From Tenderia sp965602225 (GTDB taxonomy: Bacteria; Pseudomonadota; Gammaproteobacteria; Tenderiales; Tenderiaceae), in NCBI GenBank assembly GCA_965602225.1, contig CBFCYE010000002.1:124001-188000 (forward strand): 64,000 bases of DNA, in the 5' to 3' direction. The notes beneath the pieces are model-generated. The model was not told the origin of the DNA, did not search any database, and saw only the letters and a list, made by a program, of their open reading frames with translations. Shown in pieces: positions 15,219 through 24,311 of this stretch; the stretch's first letter is position 1; each line of letters begins with the position of its first letter. The position numbers and the translations under genes were made by a program.

Positions 15219-16508
15219 ATGGCAGATATCTCTCTAAACCTACTGTTCGGCAGCCTGTTTTTCCTGATCATTCTGTCAGCCTGTTTCTCGGCCTCAGAAA
15301 CGGCCATGATGAGCCTGAACCGCTATAAATTACGCCATCAGGTACAGGCCGGGCATCGTGGTGCTATTCGTGCTCAACGACTACTAGACCGAACTGATCG
15401 CCTAATCGGCCTAATCCTGCTAGGCAACAATTTCGTTAATATCCTGGCCTCATCCATCGCCACACTGATTGCCCTACGCCTGCTTGGCGAGGCAGGCATT
15501 GCCATCGCCACCGGCATTCTCACCTTTGTCATACTGATTTTTGCCGAAGTAGCCCCCAAGACCCTCGCCGTGCTACATCCGGAGCGTGTGGCCTTCCCTG
15601 CGGCCTACGTGCTTGAACCACTGCTAAAAATCAGCTACCCACTAGTCTGGCTTGTCAACATCTTGGCTAACACCCTGTTACGCGCCCTTGGTGTCCCCCC
15701 CAGAACAGGTTCCATGCAACACCTCAGCAGCGAAGAACTACGCACGGTTGTTAATGAGGCCGGTGCCCTGATTCCTCGTCGACATCAGGAGATGCTGATT
15801 AGTATTCTCGATCTGGAAAAGGTCTCGGTTGAAGATGTAATGGTGCCGCGTAATGAAATTATTGGCCTGGATATCAACGATGACGATCAGGCAATGCTCA
15901 AACAACTAGTCCACTCCCAACACACCCGCCTGCCGGTGTTTCGCGACAATATTGAGAACGTAATCGGCTTTGTTCATGCCCGCAATGCCTTACACATACT
16001 GGCCGAGGGTGACTTCAGCAAAGAAAAGCTGCTTGGAATTTGCCGTGAACCTTATTACATTCCAGAAGGCACACCGCTCAACACCCAGCTACTTGGATTT
16101 CAGCGGGAAAAACGGCGCATCGCTTTTGTCGTCGATGAATATGGCGACATTCAGGGCTTGGTTTCTCTGGAAAGTATTCTCGAAGAGATTGTCGGCGAGT
16201 ACACCACCGATGTTGCCGCAACCAGTAAAGACATCCACCCACAGGAGGATGGCACTTTTCTTGTGGATGGCACCGCCTACGTCCGTGAGCTCAATCGAAC
16301 AATGGGCTGGAAGCTGCCAACAGATGGCCCCAAAACCCTGAACGGCCTGATTATCGAATATTTAGAATCGATCCCCGAACCGGGCACCAGCGTACTCATA
16401 TCCGGCTATCCTATCGACATCGTCCAAACCGGCAACAATACAGTGAAAACTATCAGGATATATCCAGACTCAAGAAAGACTCCTGCAGAAGAAGAGCCGA
16501 CAGCTTAA
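15219..16508 (+). CDS. HlyC/CorC (CNNM) family transporter, YfjD-like
   Basis: The 429-residue membrane protein has a DUF21/CNNM transmembrane domain (about residues 5-185, with SACFSASETAMMSLNRYKL near the start), two CBS domains (about 205-320, with VEDVMVPRNEI and FVVDEYGDIQGLVSLE), and a C-terminal CorC-HlyC domain (about 340-420). Relatives are linked to Mg2+/Co2+ export or to Mg2+ homeostasis. It follows the ypjD-like gene by 51 bases, the order known from enterobacteria. Its 3' end overlaps the convergent wspR by 4 bases, so no terminator lies between them. Confidence 0.88.
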   Translation: MADISLNLLFGSLFFLIILSACFSASETAMMSLNRYKLRHQVQAGHRGAIRAQRLLDRTDRLIGLILLGNNFVNILASSIATLIALRLLGEAGIAIATGILTFVILIFAEVAPKTLAVLHPERVAFPAAYVLEPLLKISYPLVWLVNILANTLLRALGVPPRTGSMQHLSSEELRTVVNEAGALIPRRHQEMLISILDLEKVSVEDVMVPRNEIIGLDINDDDQAMLKQLVHSQHTRLPVFRDNIENVIGFVHARNALHILAEGDFSKEKLLGICREPYYIPEGTPLNTQLLGFQREKRRIAFVVDEYGDIQGLVSLESILEEIVGEYTTDVAATSKDIHPQEDGTFLVDGTAYVRELNRTMGWKLPTDGPKTLNGLIIEYLESIPEPGTSVLISGYPIDIVQTGNNTVKTIRIYPDSRKTPAEEEPTA

Positions 16509-17533
16509 TCCTCGGCCACCACAAATTTATTACGACCAGTCTCCTTGGCTTTATAGAGGGCTCCGTCGGCCTTAGCGATGAGATCTTCAGGCTTGCCATC
16601 AGCACTAGGCACCATGCTTGCCACCCCCAGGCTTATGGTTACATGATCTGCCGTCGATGAGTGAGCATGCGCCAGCCCCAACGAAGAAACACCCTCACAC
16701 AGGGCCTCAGCAATACTTTTTGCACCTTCCAGGTCAGTGCCAGGCATTACCACCACAAACTCCTCACCACCATAGCGCGCCACCAGATCACTTGGGCGAT
16801 TAACCGTACTAGCCAGCTTCTGCGCCACCTGCCGGAGACAATCATCGCCCCCCTGATGGCCATAGTTATCGTTGTAGGTTTTGAAATGATCGATATCAAT
16901 CATGACCAGTGACAGCCGGTTATTATCACGCGCAGCGCGGCTCCACTCTTTTTGAGTGAACTCGTCAAAGATACGACGATTAGAAATACCAGTCAGACCA
17001 TCCTGAGATGATAAACGCTCCAACTCTATATTTTTCGCCTCAAGTTCAATCTGCATTTCGCTCAGGGCACGATAGGCTTCATCACGCTGTTTTTGCGCCA
17101 TAAAGCTGCGTGAATGAGCATGGACACGGGCAATCACCTCAAGTTTGTCTGGAAACTTGACCAGATAATCACTGGCACCCAATTCAAATGCCTCACTCTT
17201 GATCTTGGGGTCTTCCTTGGTAGACAAAACGATAACCGGGATAGTCTTAATCTCAGGATTAGAGCGATAGAACTTAAGCAGCATCAAACCGTCTATATCC
17301 GGCATTACCAGATCCTGCAGAATCACCGTCGGTTTGAATGCAATCGCTTCATTCATGGCGTTTGCCGGGTCATTACAGTAATGATAATCAATGTCCGGCT
17401 CATCAGCCAACATACGCCTCAGCGCCTCAGCAACGATATTCTGATCGTCGACCAACATGACACGAGTACGCGTGTCATCCTCTGGCGTCACTACACCTGT
17501 TGGTTGCTGTGTATCTTCCCCGCTAGCGCTCAT
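16505..17533 (-). CDS. wspR: WspR-type response regulator diguanylate cyclase
   Basis: This is the output enzyme of the Wsp system and makes c-di-GMP when phosphorylated. With the start at 17533 the protein has 342 residues. A receiver domain (about 20-145, phosphoacceptor Asp in ILQDLVMPDIDG) is joined by a coiled-coil stalk (EMQIELEAKNIELERLSS) to a GGDEF domain with the active site GGEEF and an intact I-site (RPSD five residues before it). The start at 17533 overlaps the cheB-like gene by 11 bases; an upstream ATG at 17563 would overlap by 41. It is the last gene of the operon and matches WspR in architecture and place. Confidence 0.9.
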   Translation of the reverse strand: MSASGEDTQQPTGVVTPEDDTRTRVMLVDDQNIVAEALRRMLADEPDIDYHYCNDPANAMNEAIAFKPTVILQDLVMPDIDGLMLLKFYRSNPEIKTIPVIVLSTKEDPKIKSEAFELGASDYLVKFPDKLEVIARVHAHSRSFMAQKQRDEAYRALSEMQIELEAKNIELERLSSQDGLTGISNRRIFDEFTQKEWSRAARDNNRLSLVMIDIDHFKTYNDNYGHQGGDDCLRQVAQKLASTVNRPSDLVARYGGEEFVVVMPGTDLEGAKSIAEALCEGVSSLGLAHAHSSTADHVTISLGVASMVPSADGKPEDLIAKADGALYKAKETGRNKFVVAED

Positions 17534-18569
17534 TAAGTTTGCTACCCATTTTTCTATTACCAAAATACTCTATCAATACAGAAGCAATATCGTCTATTGG
17601 TAGGATTTGTTGAGCCGCGCCAATCTGAGCAGCCGCTTTTGGCATACCATAAACTGCACTGCTTGCTTCATCCTGCGCAATTGTGTGAACACCTTTGTTT
17701 TTAAGGCTTAACAAGCCCTCAGCTCCATCTCTGCCCATGCCGGTCAACAATACGGCAACCACATCGCCAGTCCAGTGCTCAACCACACTAGAAAAAAACA
17801 CATCAACAGACGGCCTGTAAGCCTGGTCAACAGGGTCTGGAGTATATTCCAATGAATTGAGAGAATTCAAAATCAAGTGATCATTGGTCCCCGCAATCAA
17901 CACTTCGCCGGGGATTAACCTATCACCTTTTTTGGCCAAACGCACCTCAAGTACAGACTGTTTATCCAGCCATGCAGCCAGCTCGGCAGTAAACTTCTGA
18001 TCGACATGTTGAACAATCACAATAGGGGCAGGAAAATCCGCCGGTAACGATTGCAGCACCACCGCCAAGGCCTTAGGTCCTCCAGATGATGAACCTATAG
18101 CAACCAGGCTGCCATCGTTTACCGTAGCTGATAAACGACTGGTTGCAACCCTGGAAGAAACAGTGGCCGCCTTATGACTAATCAACTTTCCAATTGTGGC
18201 AACCTTTTGCAAAAACTCATCTTTGCCCTCGGCATCACCAGTCATGCCCAGCACCGGCGTATTTACCGCGTCAAGGGCGCCATGGCCCATTGCCTGGAAT
18301 ACCTTGGAAGCATTACCGGAAACCGTTGACGTCACCACCAGGATTGCACAAGGCGACGCTTCCATAATCCGGCGCGTCGCCTCAACGCCATCCATCACAG
18401 GCATAATGAGATCCATTAAGATCAAATCGGGCACATCGGAACCGCAACGCCAAACCGCCTCGGCGCCATCGTGAGCAATCCAGACAACCTCATAGTCTGG
18501 CACCGAAGTAACCACACGACGCAAACTTTCCACCGCCATCATTGAATCATTGACGATCGCTATTCTCAT
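17523..18569 (-). CDS. wspF: WspF-type CheB protein-glutamate methylesterase
   Basis: The 348-residue protein has an N-terminal receiver domain (about 1-120, Asp in LILMDLIMPVMDGVEA) and a C-terminal methylesterase domain (about 155-340) with the catalytic Ser in IGSSSGGPKA, His in VQHVD and Asp in LLTGMGRDGAEGL. It would demethylate the receptor WspA and reset the system; loss of WspF in Pseudomonas leaves the pathway locked on. Its ATG overlaps the end of wspE by 4 bases (ATGA), and its own end overlaps wspR. Confidence 0.9.
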   Translation of the reverse strand: MRIAIVNDSMMAVESLRRVVTSVPDYEVVWIAHDGAEAVWRCGSDVPDLILMDLIMPVMDGVEATRRIMEASPCAILVVTSTVSGNASKVFQAMGHGALDAVNTPVLGMTGDAEGKDEFLQKVATIGKLISHKAATVSSRVATSRLSATVNDGSLVAIGSSSGGPKALAVVLQSLPADFPAPIVIVQHVDQKFTAELAAWLDKQSVLEVRLAKKGDRLIPGEVLIAGTNDHLILNSLNSLEYTPDPVDQAYRPSVDVFFSSVVEHWTGDVVAVLLTGMGRDGAEGLLSLKNKGVHTIAQDEASSAVYGMPKAAAQIGAAQQILPIDDIASVLIEYFGNRKMGSKLNER

Positions 18570-21500
18570 GACTTGGCCTCACCTATTAGATCGACCACAG
18601 CATTTAGCAAACCTTCATCATGAAAACTGCCCTTGGTAAGATAATAATCAGCGCCCGCCTCAAGACCACGCAGTTTGTCTTCCTCACGGTCCTTGTATGA
18701 AACCATTAATATCGGAAGCGTACGCAAGCCAGCATCCTGACGTACCGTTTGCACCAACTCCACCCCATTCATACGAGGCATATCGACATCCGTCACCAAC
18801 ATATCAAAATGCTGGCTACGCAACATATTCAAACCATCCATACCATCAACCGCTGTTTGTACCTGATAACCGGCTGATTCAAGTAACTTACGCTCAACTT
18901 CCCGCACAGTAATAGAGTCATCAACTACCAGGATACTCATAGAAATTTCAGCTTCAACTTCATCCTCAACCTCTCCCACCTTACCCAGACGAGCAACCTT
19001 CAAAACTTTTTCTATCGAGCGGATCAGATCGTCAATATCGACAATCAACAATGGTGAGCCGTCTTCCATCAATGCCGCCGAGCTAATATCCTGCACCTTA
19101 CCCAGCGCCTCGGGTAAAACCTGAACCACCAGTTCACGCTCACCGAGAAATTTATCAACCACCATGCCGTAATAATTATGTCGATCATTCAAAACAACCA
19201 CTGACATCTGATCACTATGCTCAGCACAAGGTTCTTTTTCCAGTATTTGAACGGCGCTGACCAGACCAACATTCTTACCATCCAACACCGCAAACTGATT
19301 GCCCTCAGCCTCACTCAGCCCTTCCCTACTAATGCTGGCAATACGGTCAATTCGCGCCAGTGGAAAGGCGTAAGGTTCGCCAGCAATCTCTACCAACAAA
19401 GCGGGAATCACCGACAGGGTCAACGGTAACTGCATATGGAAGCGGGTTCCCACCCCAAAGGTAGAACTCACCCGAACAGTGCCACGCATTTCCTGCACGG
19501 CATCATGCACCACATCGAGGCCTACACCACGGCCGGAGATTTCACTGACATTGTCCTTGGTGCTAAAACTGGGCAGAAACAGAAACTCCAACAACTCAGC
19601 CTCACTCAGGGTGTCGGCCATGGAGCCATCCACCAAGCCCTTATCGATCACCTTCTGGCGCAAGCGTTCAAGATCAACACCACGGCCATCATCCTCAACC
19701 ACCACCGACAACATACCTGCGCTGTGATGAGCACTTAAACGAATGGTACCCTTGGCTGGTTTGTCCGTTGCGGCACGTTCTTCTGCCGTCTCTAAACCAT
19801 GATCAATGGCATTACGAACAATATGATTCAAGGGCGCTTCGATCTTATCGAGAATGTCACGATCAACCAGAGTCGTCTCCCCCTCTATCAGCAGCTGTAC
19901 ATCCTTAGCCAGAGAACGGGAAATATCACGCACCATACGCGGAAAACCATGCACCCCATCACCAAACGGACGCATGCGACTACCAACAACCTCTTTGTGT
20001 AGCCGCGAGGAGAGATTGGTCGAACGACGGTCATACGATTCAAGCTCTACCAGTCTGTCAGACAATACTTCGCGACAATAAGAGGCTTGACGCTGAGCAT
20101 CACGAACAAGATTCCTGACACCCTCATCAAGTGCTTGGCGCTCCAGATGCTCACGCAAAGAATCAATTACACAAACCAGATCCGTTTGCTGACGTTTCAG
20201 TCGCTGCAGAGATACTGAATATGGGTTCAACCAGCGTGATTCAACTAGTGACTCACCCGCCAAACCCATCAAACGATTCACAAGTTCGGCACTAACCCTA
20301 AGTACCCGATCTTTTTGTGGCGTAGTCGGCTTGGTTTTTTCCGGTTTTGCCGGCGTCGTTGGCGACGCCTTTTCAGTTTCATTGGCTGGAGCTGTTGGCA
20401 CTGTTTCCTGAACAACTTCGACAGCTGGCTCGGCAACCGGCGCAGCAGCCAGCACAGGTTTTTCACCCGTCAAAATCCCACTAATATTCTTCAGCAAACC
20501 CAAATAGGTCTGTTTGTTAGTCCCATACCATTCGCGATGTTCGCCTTCATACATCGCCAACTCGTTAATCGTATCCGCGCCCTTAAGCAAGACATCAATC
20601 TGGTCAGCCTCAAGTACGATCTCACCATTTTGCGCCGCAACAAAATCGTCTTCCATGATGTGCGCCAGCTTGACGACAAGGTCAATCCCGACAAGCCGCG
20701 CCGCACCCTTTATAGAGTGAGCAGCCCGCATCAGCGGTTCAAGACGTTCAAGCGAGGTAGGTGCCTGCTCCAGCTCCAACAATCCCTGACTCAAAACAGC
20801 GCCCTGCTGTTCACACTCAATCCGGAACAAATCCAGCATTGATGGGTCCTGAATATCCAGGCAAATATCGGGCTCGACAAAGGTTTCGACAGCCGCATCA
20901 GGCTGAGCCGTTGCAGCAACGGTAGAGGATAAAGATGACGTTGCTACCTGGACATCCTTATTCTTGATGGCAGATAAGGCTTGCACCAACTGAACAATGT
21001 CCTGCTTGCGACTGACAAACCAGTCAGCTAGCCCATCCTCACAAGCGGCAACTTCATTAATAATATCCAACCCTTTCAACATGACATCGATGTCATCGGT
21101 AGATAGCACCAGCTCACCGTTTTGAGCCGCAACAAAGCCATCTTCCATGGCATGTGCAACCTGCACTACCGGCTCAATATCAACCATACGGGCTGCGCCC
21201 TTGATGGAGTGAGCGGCGCGCATCAACTGTTCAAGCCAGTCGGCAGATGAAGGGTTTTGTTCAAGTTGTAGCAAGCCATCATTCAAGACCTTGCCATGCA
21301 GTTCACACTCTATACGGAATAACTCAAGCATGGATGTGTCTTGAGGTTCACTCAGACTCATATCAATTTCAGGAGGGGCTTTTGCAACGGGCAGCGGATC
21401 AGGTTCAACAGCCGGTGCCGGTGCCACAGCAGCAGCAGCAGCAGAAGTAGAAGTAGAAGTAGAAGTAGAAGTAGAAGTAGAAGTAGAAGTATTACCCACT

Positions 21501-21886
21501 GATTTAATAGCTTCAAGCGCCGCCATCAACGCGTCAAAGCCCTGCTGATTATCAGCCAACCACAGGTTCAGGTCATCACCGCCTTCAGCAATTTCTTTTA
21601 TGATATCCATGCCTTTCAACAGGACATCTATAGCAGCCGAATCAAGCAATAACTCGCCCTCTTGCGCAGCAACCAGGCAATCCTCCATGACATGAGAAAT
21701 TTTTTGAACTGAGTCGATCCCCAGCAGACGCGACGCGCCCTTGATTGAATGCGAGGCACGCATGGCAGCATCGAGATGTTCGGTGGCAGCTGGATTTTGA
21801 TCTAACGCAAGCAGGCTATCATTGAGTAGCTCAGACTGCTGCTCAACTTCCATTTTAAACAGATCAAGCATGGACGTATCAGCCAT
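18566..21886 (-). CDS. wspE: WspE-type hybrid CheA kinase with three Hpt domains
   Basis: The product has 1106 residues. There are three N-terminal Hpt domains with phosphoacceptor His near residues 46, 226 and 390, each in the setting MRA(S/A)HSIKGA. They are joined by low-complexity linkers; the first linker holds (Thr-Ser)8 and a run of Ala. Next come a CheA dimerisation region, a GHKL ATPase (about 620-790, DRDILDKIEAPLNHIVRNAIDHG), a CheW-like domain (about 800-930) and a C-terminal receiver (about 985-1100, LVTDVDMPRMNG). It would autophosphorylate and pass phosphate to WspR and WspF. WspE of Pseudomonas as usually described has a single Hpt domain, so the triplication is notable. It follows wspD by 15 bases. 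Confidence 0.92.
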   Translation of the reverse strand: MADTSMLDLFKMEVEQQSELLNDSLLALDQNPAATEHLDAAMRASHSIKGASRLLGIDSVQKISHVMEDCLVAAQEGELLLDSAAIDVLLKGMDIIKEIAEGGDDLNLWLADNQQGFDALMAALEAIKSVGNTSTSTSTSTSTSTSTSAAAAAVAPAPAVEPDPLPVAKAPPEIDMSLSEPQDTSMLELFRIECELHGKVLNDGLLQLEQNPSSADWLEQLMRAAHSIKGAARMVDIEPVVQVAHAMEDGFVAAQNGELVLSTDDIDVMLKGLDIINEVAACEDGLADWFVSRKQDIVQLVQALSAIKNKDVQVATSSLSSTVAATAQPDAAVETFVEPDICLDIQDPSMLDLFRIECEQQGAVLSQGLLELEQAPTSLERLEPLMRAAHSIKGAARLVGIDLVVKLAHIMEDDFVAAQNGEIVLEADQIDVLLKGADTINELAMYEGEHREWYGTNKQTYLGLLKNISGILTGEKPVLAAAPVAEPAVEVVQETVPTAPANETEKASPTTPAKPEKTKPTTPQKDRVLRVSAELVNRLMGLAGESLVESRWLNPYSVSLQRLKRQQTDLVCVIDSLREHLERQALDEGVRNLVRDAQRQASYCREVLSDRLVELESYDRRSTNLSSRLHKEVVGSRMRPFGDGVHGFPRMVRDISRSLAKDVQLLIEGETTLVDRDILDKIEAPLNHIVRNAIDHGLETAEERAATDKPAKGTIRLSAHHSAGMLSVVVEDDGRGVDLERLRQKVIDKGLVDGSMADTLSEAELLEFLFLPSFSTKDNVSEISGRGVGLDVVHDAVQEMRGTVRVSSTFGVGTRFHMQLPLTLSVIPALLVEIAGEPYAFPLARIDRIASISREGLSEAEGNQFAVLDGKNVGLVSAVQILEKEPCAEHSDQMSVVVLNDRHNYYGMVVDKFLGERELVVQVLPEALGKVQDISSAALMEDGSPLLIVDIDDLIRSIEKVLKVARLGKVGEVEDEVEAEISMSILVVDDSITVREVERKLLESAGYQVQTAVDGMDGLNMLRSQHFDMLVTDVDMPRMNGVELVQTVRQDAGLRTLPILMVSYKDREEDKLRGLEAGADYYLTKGSFHDEGLLNAVVDLIGEAKS
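21443..21490. repeat. Eightfold hexanucleotide repeat inside wspE
   Basis: AGAAGT is repeated exactly eight times (48 bases), read on the coding strand as ACTTCT = Thr-Ser. An Ala-coding GCA run flanks it. The unit is a multiple of three, so copy-number slippage would change linker length between Hpt1 and Hpt2 without a frameshift. Confidence 0.95.
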
Positions 21887-21901
21887 GCGCTAAGCCCCCA
21901 G

Positions 21902-22582
21902 TCATAAAATCCCCCGCTCTAATGCAGGAAACAACAACTCATGATCAATCACACCAACATGACGATCATCCCAAGTCACCATCCCTTTAAGATAATGAAC
22001 GGAACAGTTCATCGCGGTGGCAGGCGCCTCTTCCATCTCATTAAGATCAAAACGAAACACACCTCGCACCTCACTAACGGGAAAAACAAATTTCGTTCCC
22101 TGCTGCGAAATAACAATCATGCGTTCATAGACCCCCTTAACAACATTGGAGCCGGTAATTTCACCACGGGTAATGTTCAGTAAACGGCCTATAGAAACGC
22201 ACAACTGCAATTCGCCACGCACATTAGCAACACCTCTCAGAATCGCCCCCTTACGATGGGGAACCGTGTGTATATGACGCATCTGCATCACTTCTTCCAG
22301 TATTCTGGTCTCAATGCCCAGCCATTCATCACCCAAACGAAACAATATTATTGAGCCAGCCTGAGTGTTTTTCTTGGTCTGCTCAGCGGCACAAAACTCT
22401 GTCCACTGTTCCAGATAACCACGTGGCGGTTCAGATTCCAATAACTGACGACCAGCGGCTGAAAAGGTCTCACAATTGATACAATGCCCAACCTGCTTGA
22501 GTGTGGCGCAATTACGCTCACCCTTGGCCCAAACACCAATCCGGTTCCAGCAGTCATCTATTTCGTCGTTATGGTCTGCCAT
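21902..22582 (-). CDS. wspD: WspD-type CheW adaptor with N-terminal extension
   Basis: The 226-residue protein couples receptor WspA to kinase WspE. The CheW domain covers about residues 75-220 (FRLGDEWLGIETRILEEVM, GVANVRGELQLCVSI). The first 75 residues carry the Cys-containing extension typical of WspD, beginning DDCWNRIGVWAKGERNC, with further Cys in VGHCINCETF; these cysteines are not part of ordinary CheW. It lies 19 bases after wspC and 15 before wspE. Confidence 0.9.
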   Translation of the reverse strand: MADHNDEIDDCWNRIGVWAKGERNCATLKQVGHCINCETFSAAGRQLLESEPPRGYLEQWTEFCAAEQTKKNTQAGSIILFRLGDEWLGIETRILEEVMQMRHIHTVPHRKGAILRGVANVRGELQLCVSIGRLLNITRGEITGSNVVKGVYERMIVISQQGTKFVFPVSEVRGVFRFDLNEMEEAPATAMNCSVHYLKGMVTWDDRHVGVIDHELLFPALERGIL

Positions 22583-22601
22583 AATGTTTATCTAAACCAG
22601 C

Positions 22602-23825
22602 CTATTCAACAACCGGGGAGTTCTTTCTCAGACGCTCAGCCCGGGCACGGTAATTTTCAGAAGCACTCAAATCTCCACGCTCTTCTGCTAAAACAGCAAG
22701 ATGAATCAGTGACTGGTAGTTTTTGGGATCAAGGTAGATGGCTTTTTTAAAGGCATCCATTGCATCTGAATCCGCATCAAAGGCTAATAAAACAACACCC
22801 TTCAGATAATAACCTTGCGCCGAATCAGGCACCTGCTCTATAAGCCTTTCACATTCAGTAATAGCCTCCTTTAACTGTCCTGCGTCAGCCATAGCCTGAA
22901 TTGAATCAATCCATGCATCTACGTTCTCAACTGATAGCGGCACGTCCTCAACAACAGGCTCAACCAATTGCCTTGTTTTTTTAACAACTGATTTTGTCGC
23001 CATAGGTGCCGCAGGCACATTGACGAACTTTGGCATCAAGGCAGCCGCTTTGTGATAAGCAAATGAGCCAGGCAGATGTAATGATACGAACAATCCATCA
23101 GGCATACGTCCAGTCTCGGCATGCCCTAGCACTAACAAACCATTCCGGCTCATCAAGTCACTTAGGATATTCAACACCTTACATTTGGTTTTATAGTCAA
23201 AATAGATCAACATATTGCGGCAAAAGACGACATCATACGGCCCCTTGCCACGCATAAAACCATCAGCAAGAACATTACTATTGAAAAAATTTACTGTCGA
23301 TTTAATGTCATCCGAAATAGCGTAGGTTTCGTCATTATGTTCGAAGTACTTGTCTCGGTAGGCAATATCTTTGCCGCGAAAAGAGTTATTACCGTATACC
23401 CCCTTACGCGCCTTATTAATCACCTCGGTACTTATATCTACCGCATCAATCCTGAACTGTTTCTTGTTCATACCGATGTCATTCAAAACCATAGCAATAG
23501 AATAGGGCTCTTCACCGGTAGAACAGGGGATACTGAGAATCTTAAGCGGCCGCCGTCCTGGTTCACGCCCTTTTATATATGAAGAAAGCACTTTAAAAGG
23601 CTCGTGATCGCGAAAGAACCAGGTCTCAGGAACAGACATTTCATTGAACAGCGCTTGTTTCTCATCGACAGAGGTTTCAAACAAACGAGAATATGAGGTA
23701 ATGCTTTTTTCACCAACCGTCTTCATACGGCGTTCAATAATTCGTTCAACCGTATCCTGCCCAACCGTCTCAGGAGACAGTCCCATCTCATTCTTGATGG
23801 CACGCAAAATAGCCTCAAATGCCAT
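22602..23825 (-). CDS. wspC: WspC-type CheR methyltransferase with TPR tail
   Basis: The 407-residue protein has an N-terminal CheR domain (about 5-265) with the SAM-binding stretch ILSIPCSTGEEPYSIAM and DVVFCRNMLIYFD, followed by a C-terminal TPR region (about 300-400: AQGYYLKGVVLLAFDADSDA). It would methylate WspA, opposing WspF. The CheR-plus-TPR fusion is diagnostic for WspC. The start MAFEAILRAI at 23825 is preferred over a longer in-frame start at 23858; it overlaps wspB by 11 bases. Confidence 0.9.
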   Translation of the reverse strand: MAFEAILRAIKNEMGLSPETVGQDTVERIIERRMKTVGEKSITSYSRLFETSVDEKQALFNEMSVPETWFFRDHEPFKVLSSYIKGREPGRRPLKILSIPCSTGEEPYSIAMVLNDIGMNKKQFRIDAVDISTEVINKARKGVYGNNSFRGKDIAYRDKYFEHNDETYAISDDIKSTVNFFNSNVLADGFMRGKGPYDVVFCRNMLIYFDYKTKCKVLNILSDLMSRNGLLVLGHAETGRMPDGLFVSLHLPGSFAYHKAAALMPKFVNVPAAPMATKSVVKKTRQLVEPVVEDVPLSVENVDAWIDSIQAMADAGQLKEAITECERLIEQVPDSAQGYYLKGVVLLAFDADSDAMDAFKKAIYLDPKNYQSLIHLAVLAEERGDLSASENYRARAERLRKNSPVVE

Positions 23826-24300
23826 CAGGCTTACCATCAGCAGATGCATTGTTGGCAATATTCTCTTGCAGCATAATTTTCACATCATCAGGCAATAACT
23901 TTGAAACATTTACAACCTGAATCATTCCGGCCCCATCCATGGCAATTTTATCGACGAAGGCGCTGGTATCTGCACTAACGCCAGTACCCGTAAATGTTGT
24001 CTCATCGATTTTCACTGTCTCAGTCACATTTTCCGCAAGCAAACCAATGTAACGTTTTTCATCTTTAACAGGCCTTATCAATATAATTCGACTACTCATC
24101 AGGTGCTTAACAGGTCGTTCACAAATCAATATAGATAAATCAACTACAGGAACAATATTTCCCCTGTAGTTCATCAAGCCAGCAATGTAGTCCGGTGCTT
24201 TTGGTAAGTTCTGCAATGAGACATAAGGCACAAGCTCCACAACATCCGCCACACTCAAGCTGTAGCGTGCATCGTCAACCTTGAACAGCAACATCATCAT
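23815..24300 (-). CDS. wspB: WspB-type CheW adaptor
   Basis: The 161-residue single-domain CheW protein (LFKVDDARYSLSVADVVELV, GLMNYRGNIVPVVDLS) is one of two adaptors in the operon, the other being WspD. It would link the receptor arrays to WspE. It lies 11 bases after wspA and overlaps wspC by 11 bases, so all seven genes are tightly packed and surely one transcript. Confidence 0.9.
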   Translation of the reverse strand: MMMLLFKVDDARYSLSVADVVELVPYVSLQNLPKAPDYIAGLMNYRGNIVPVVDLSILICERPVKHLMSSRIILIRPVKDEKRYIGLLAENVTETVKIDETTFTGTGVSADTSAFVDKIAMDGAGMIQVVNVSKLLPDDVKIMLQENIANNASADGKPDGI

Positions 24301-24311
24301 GATGGCAGTCC

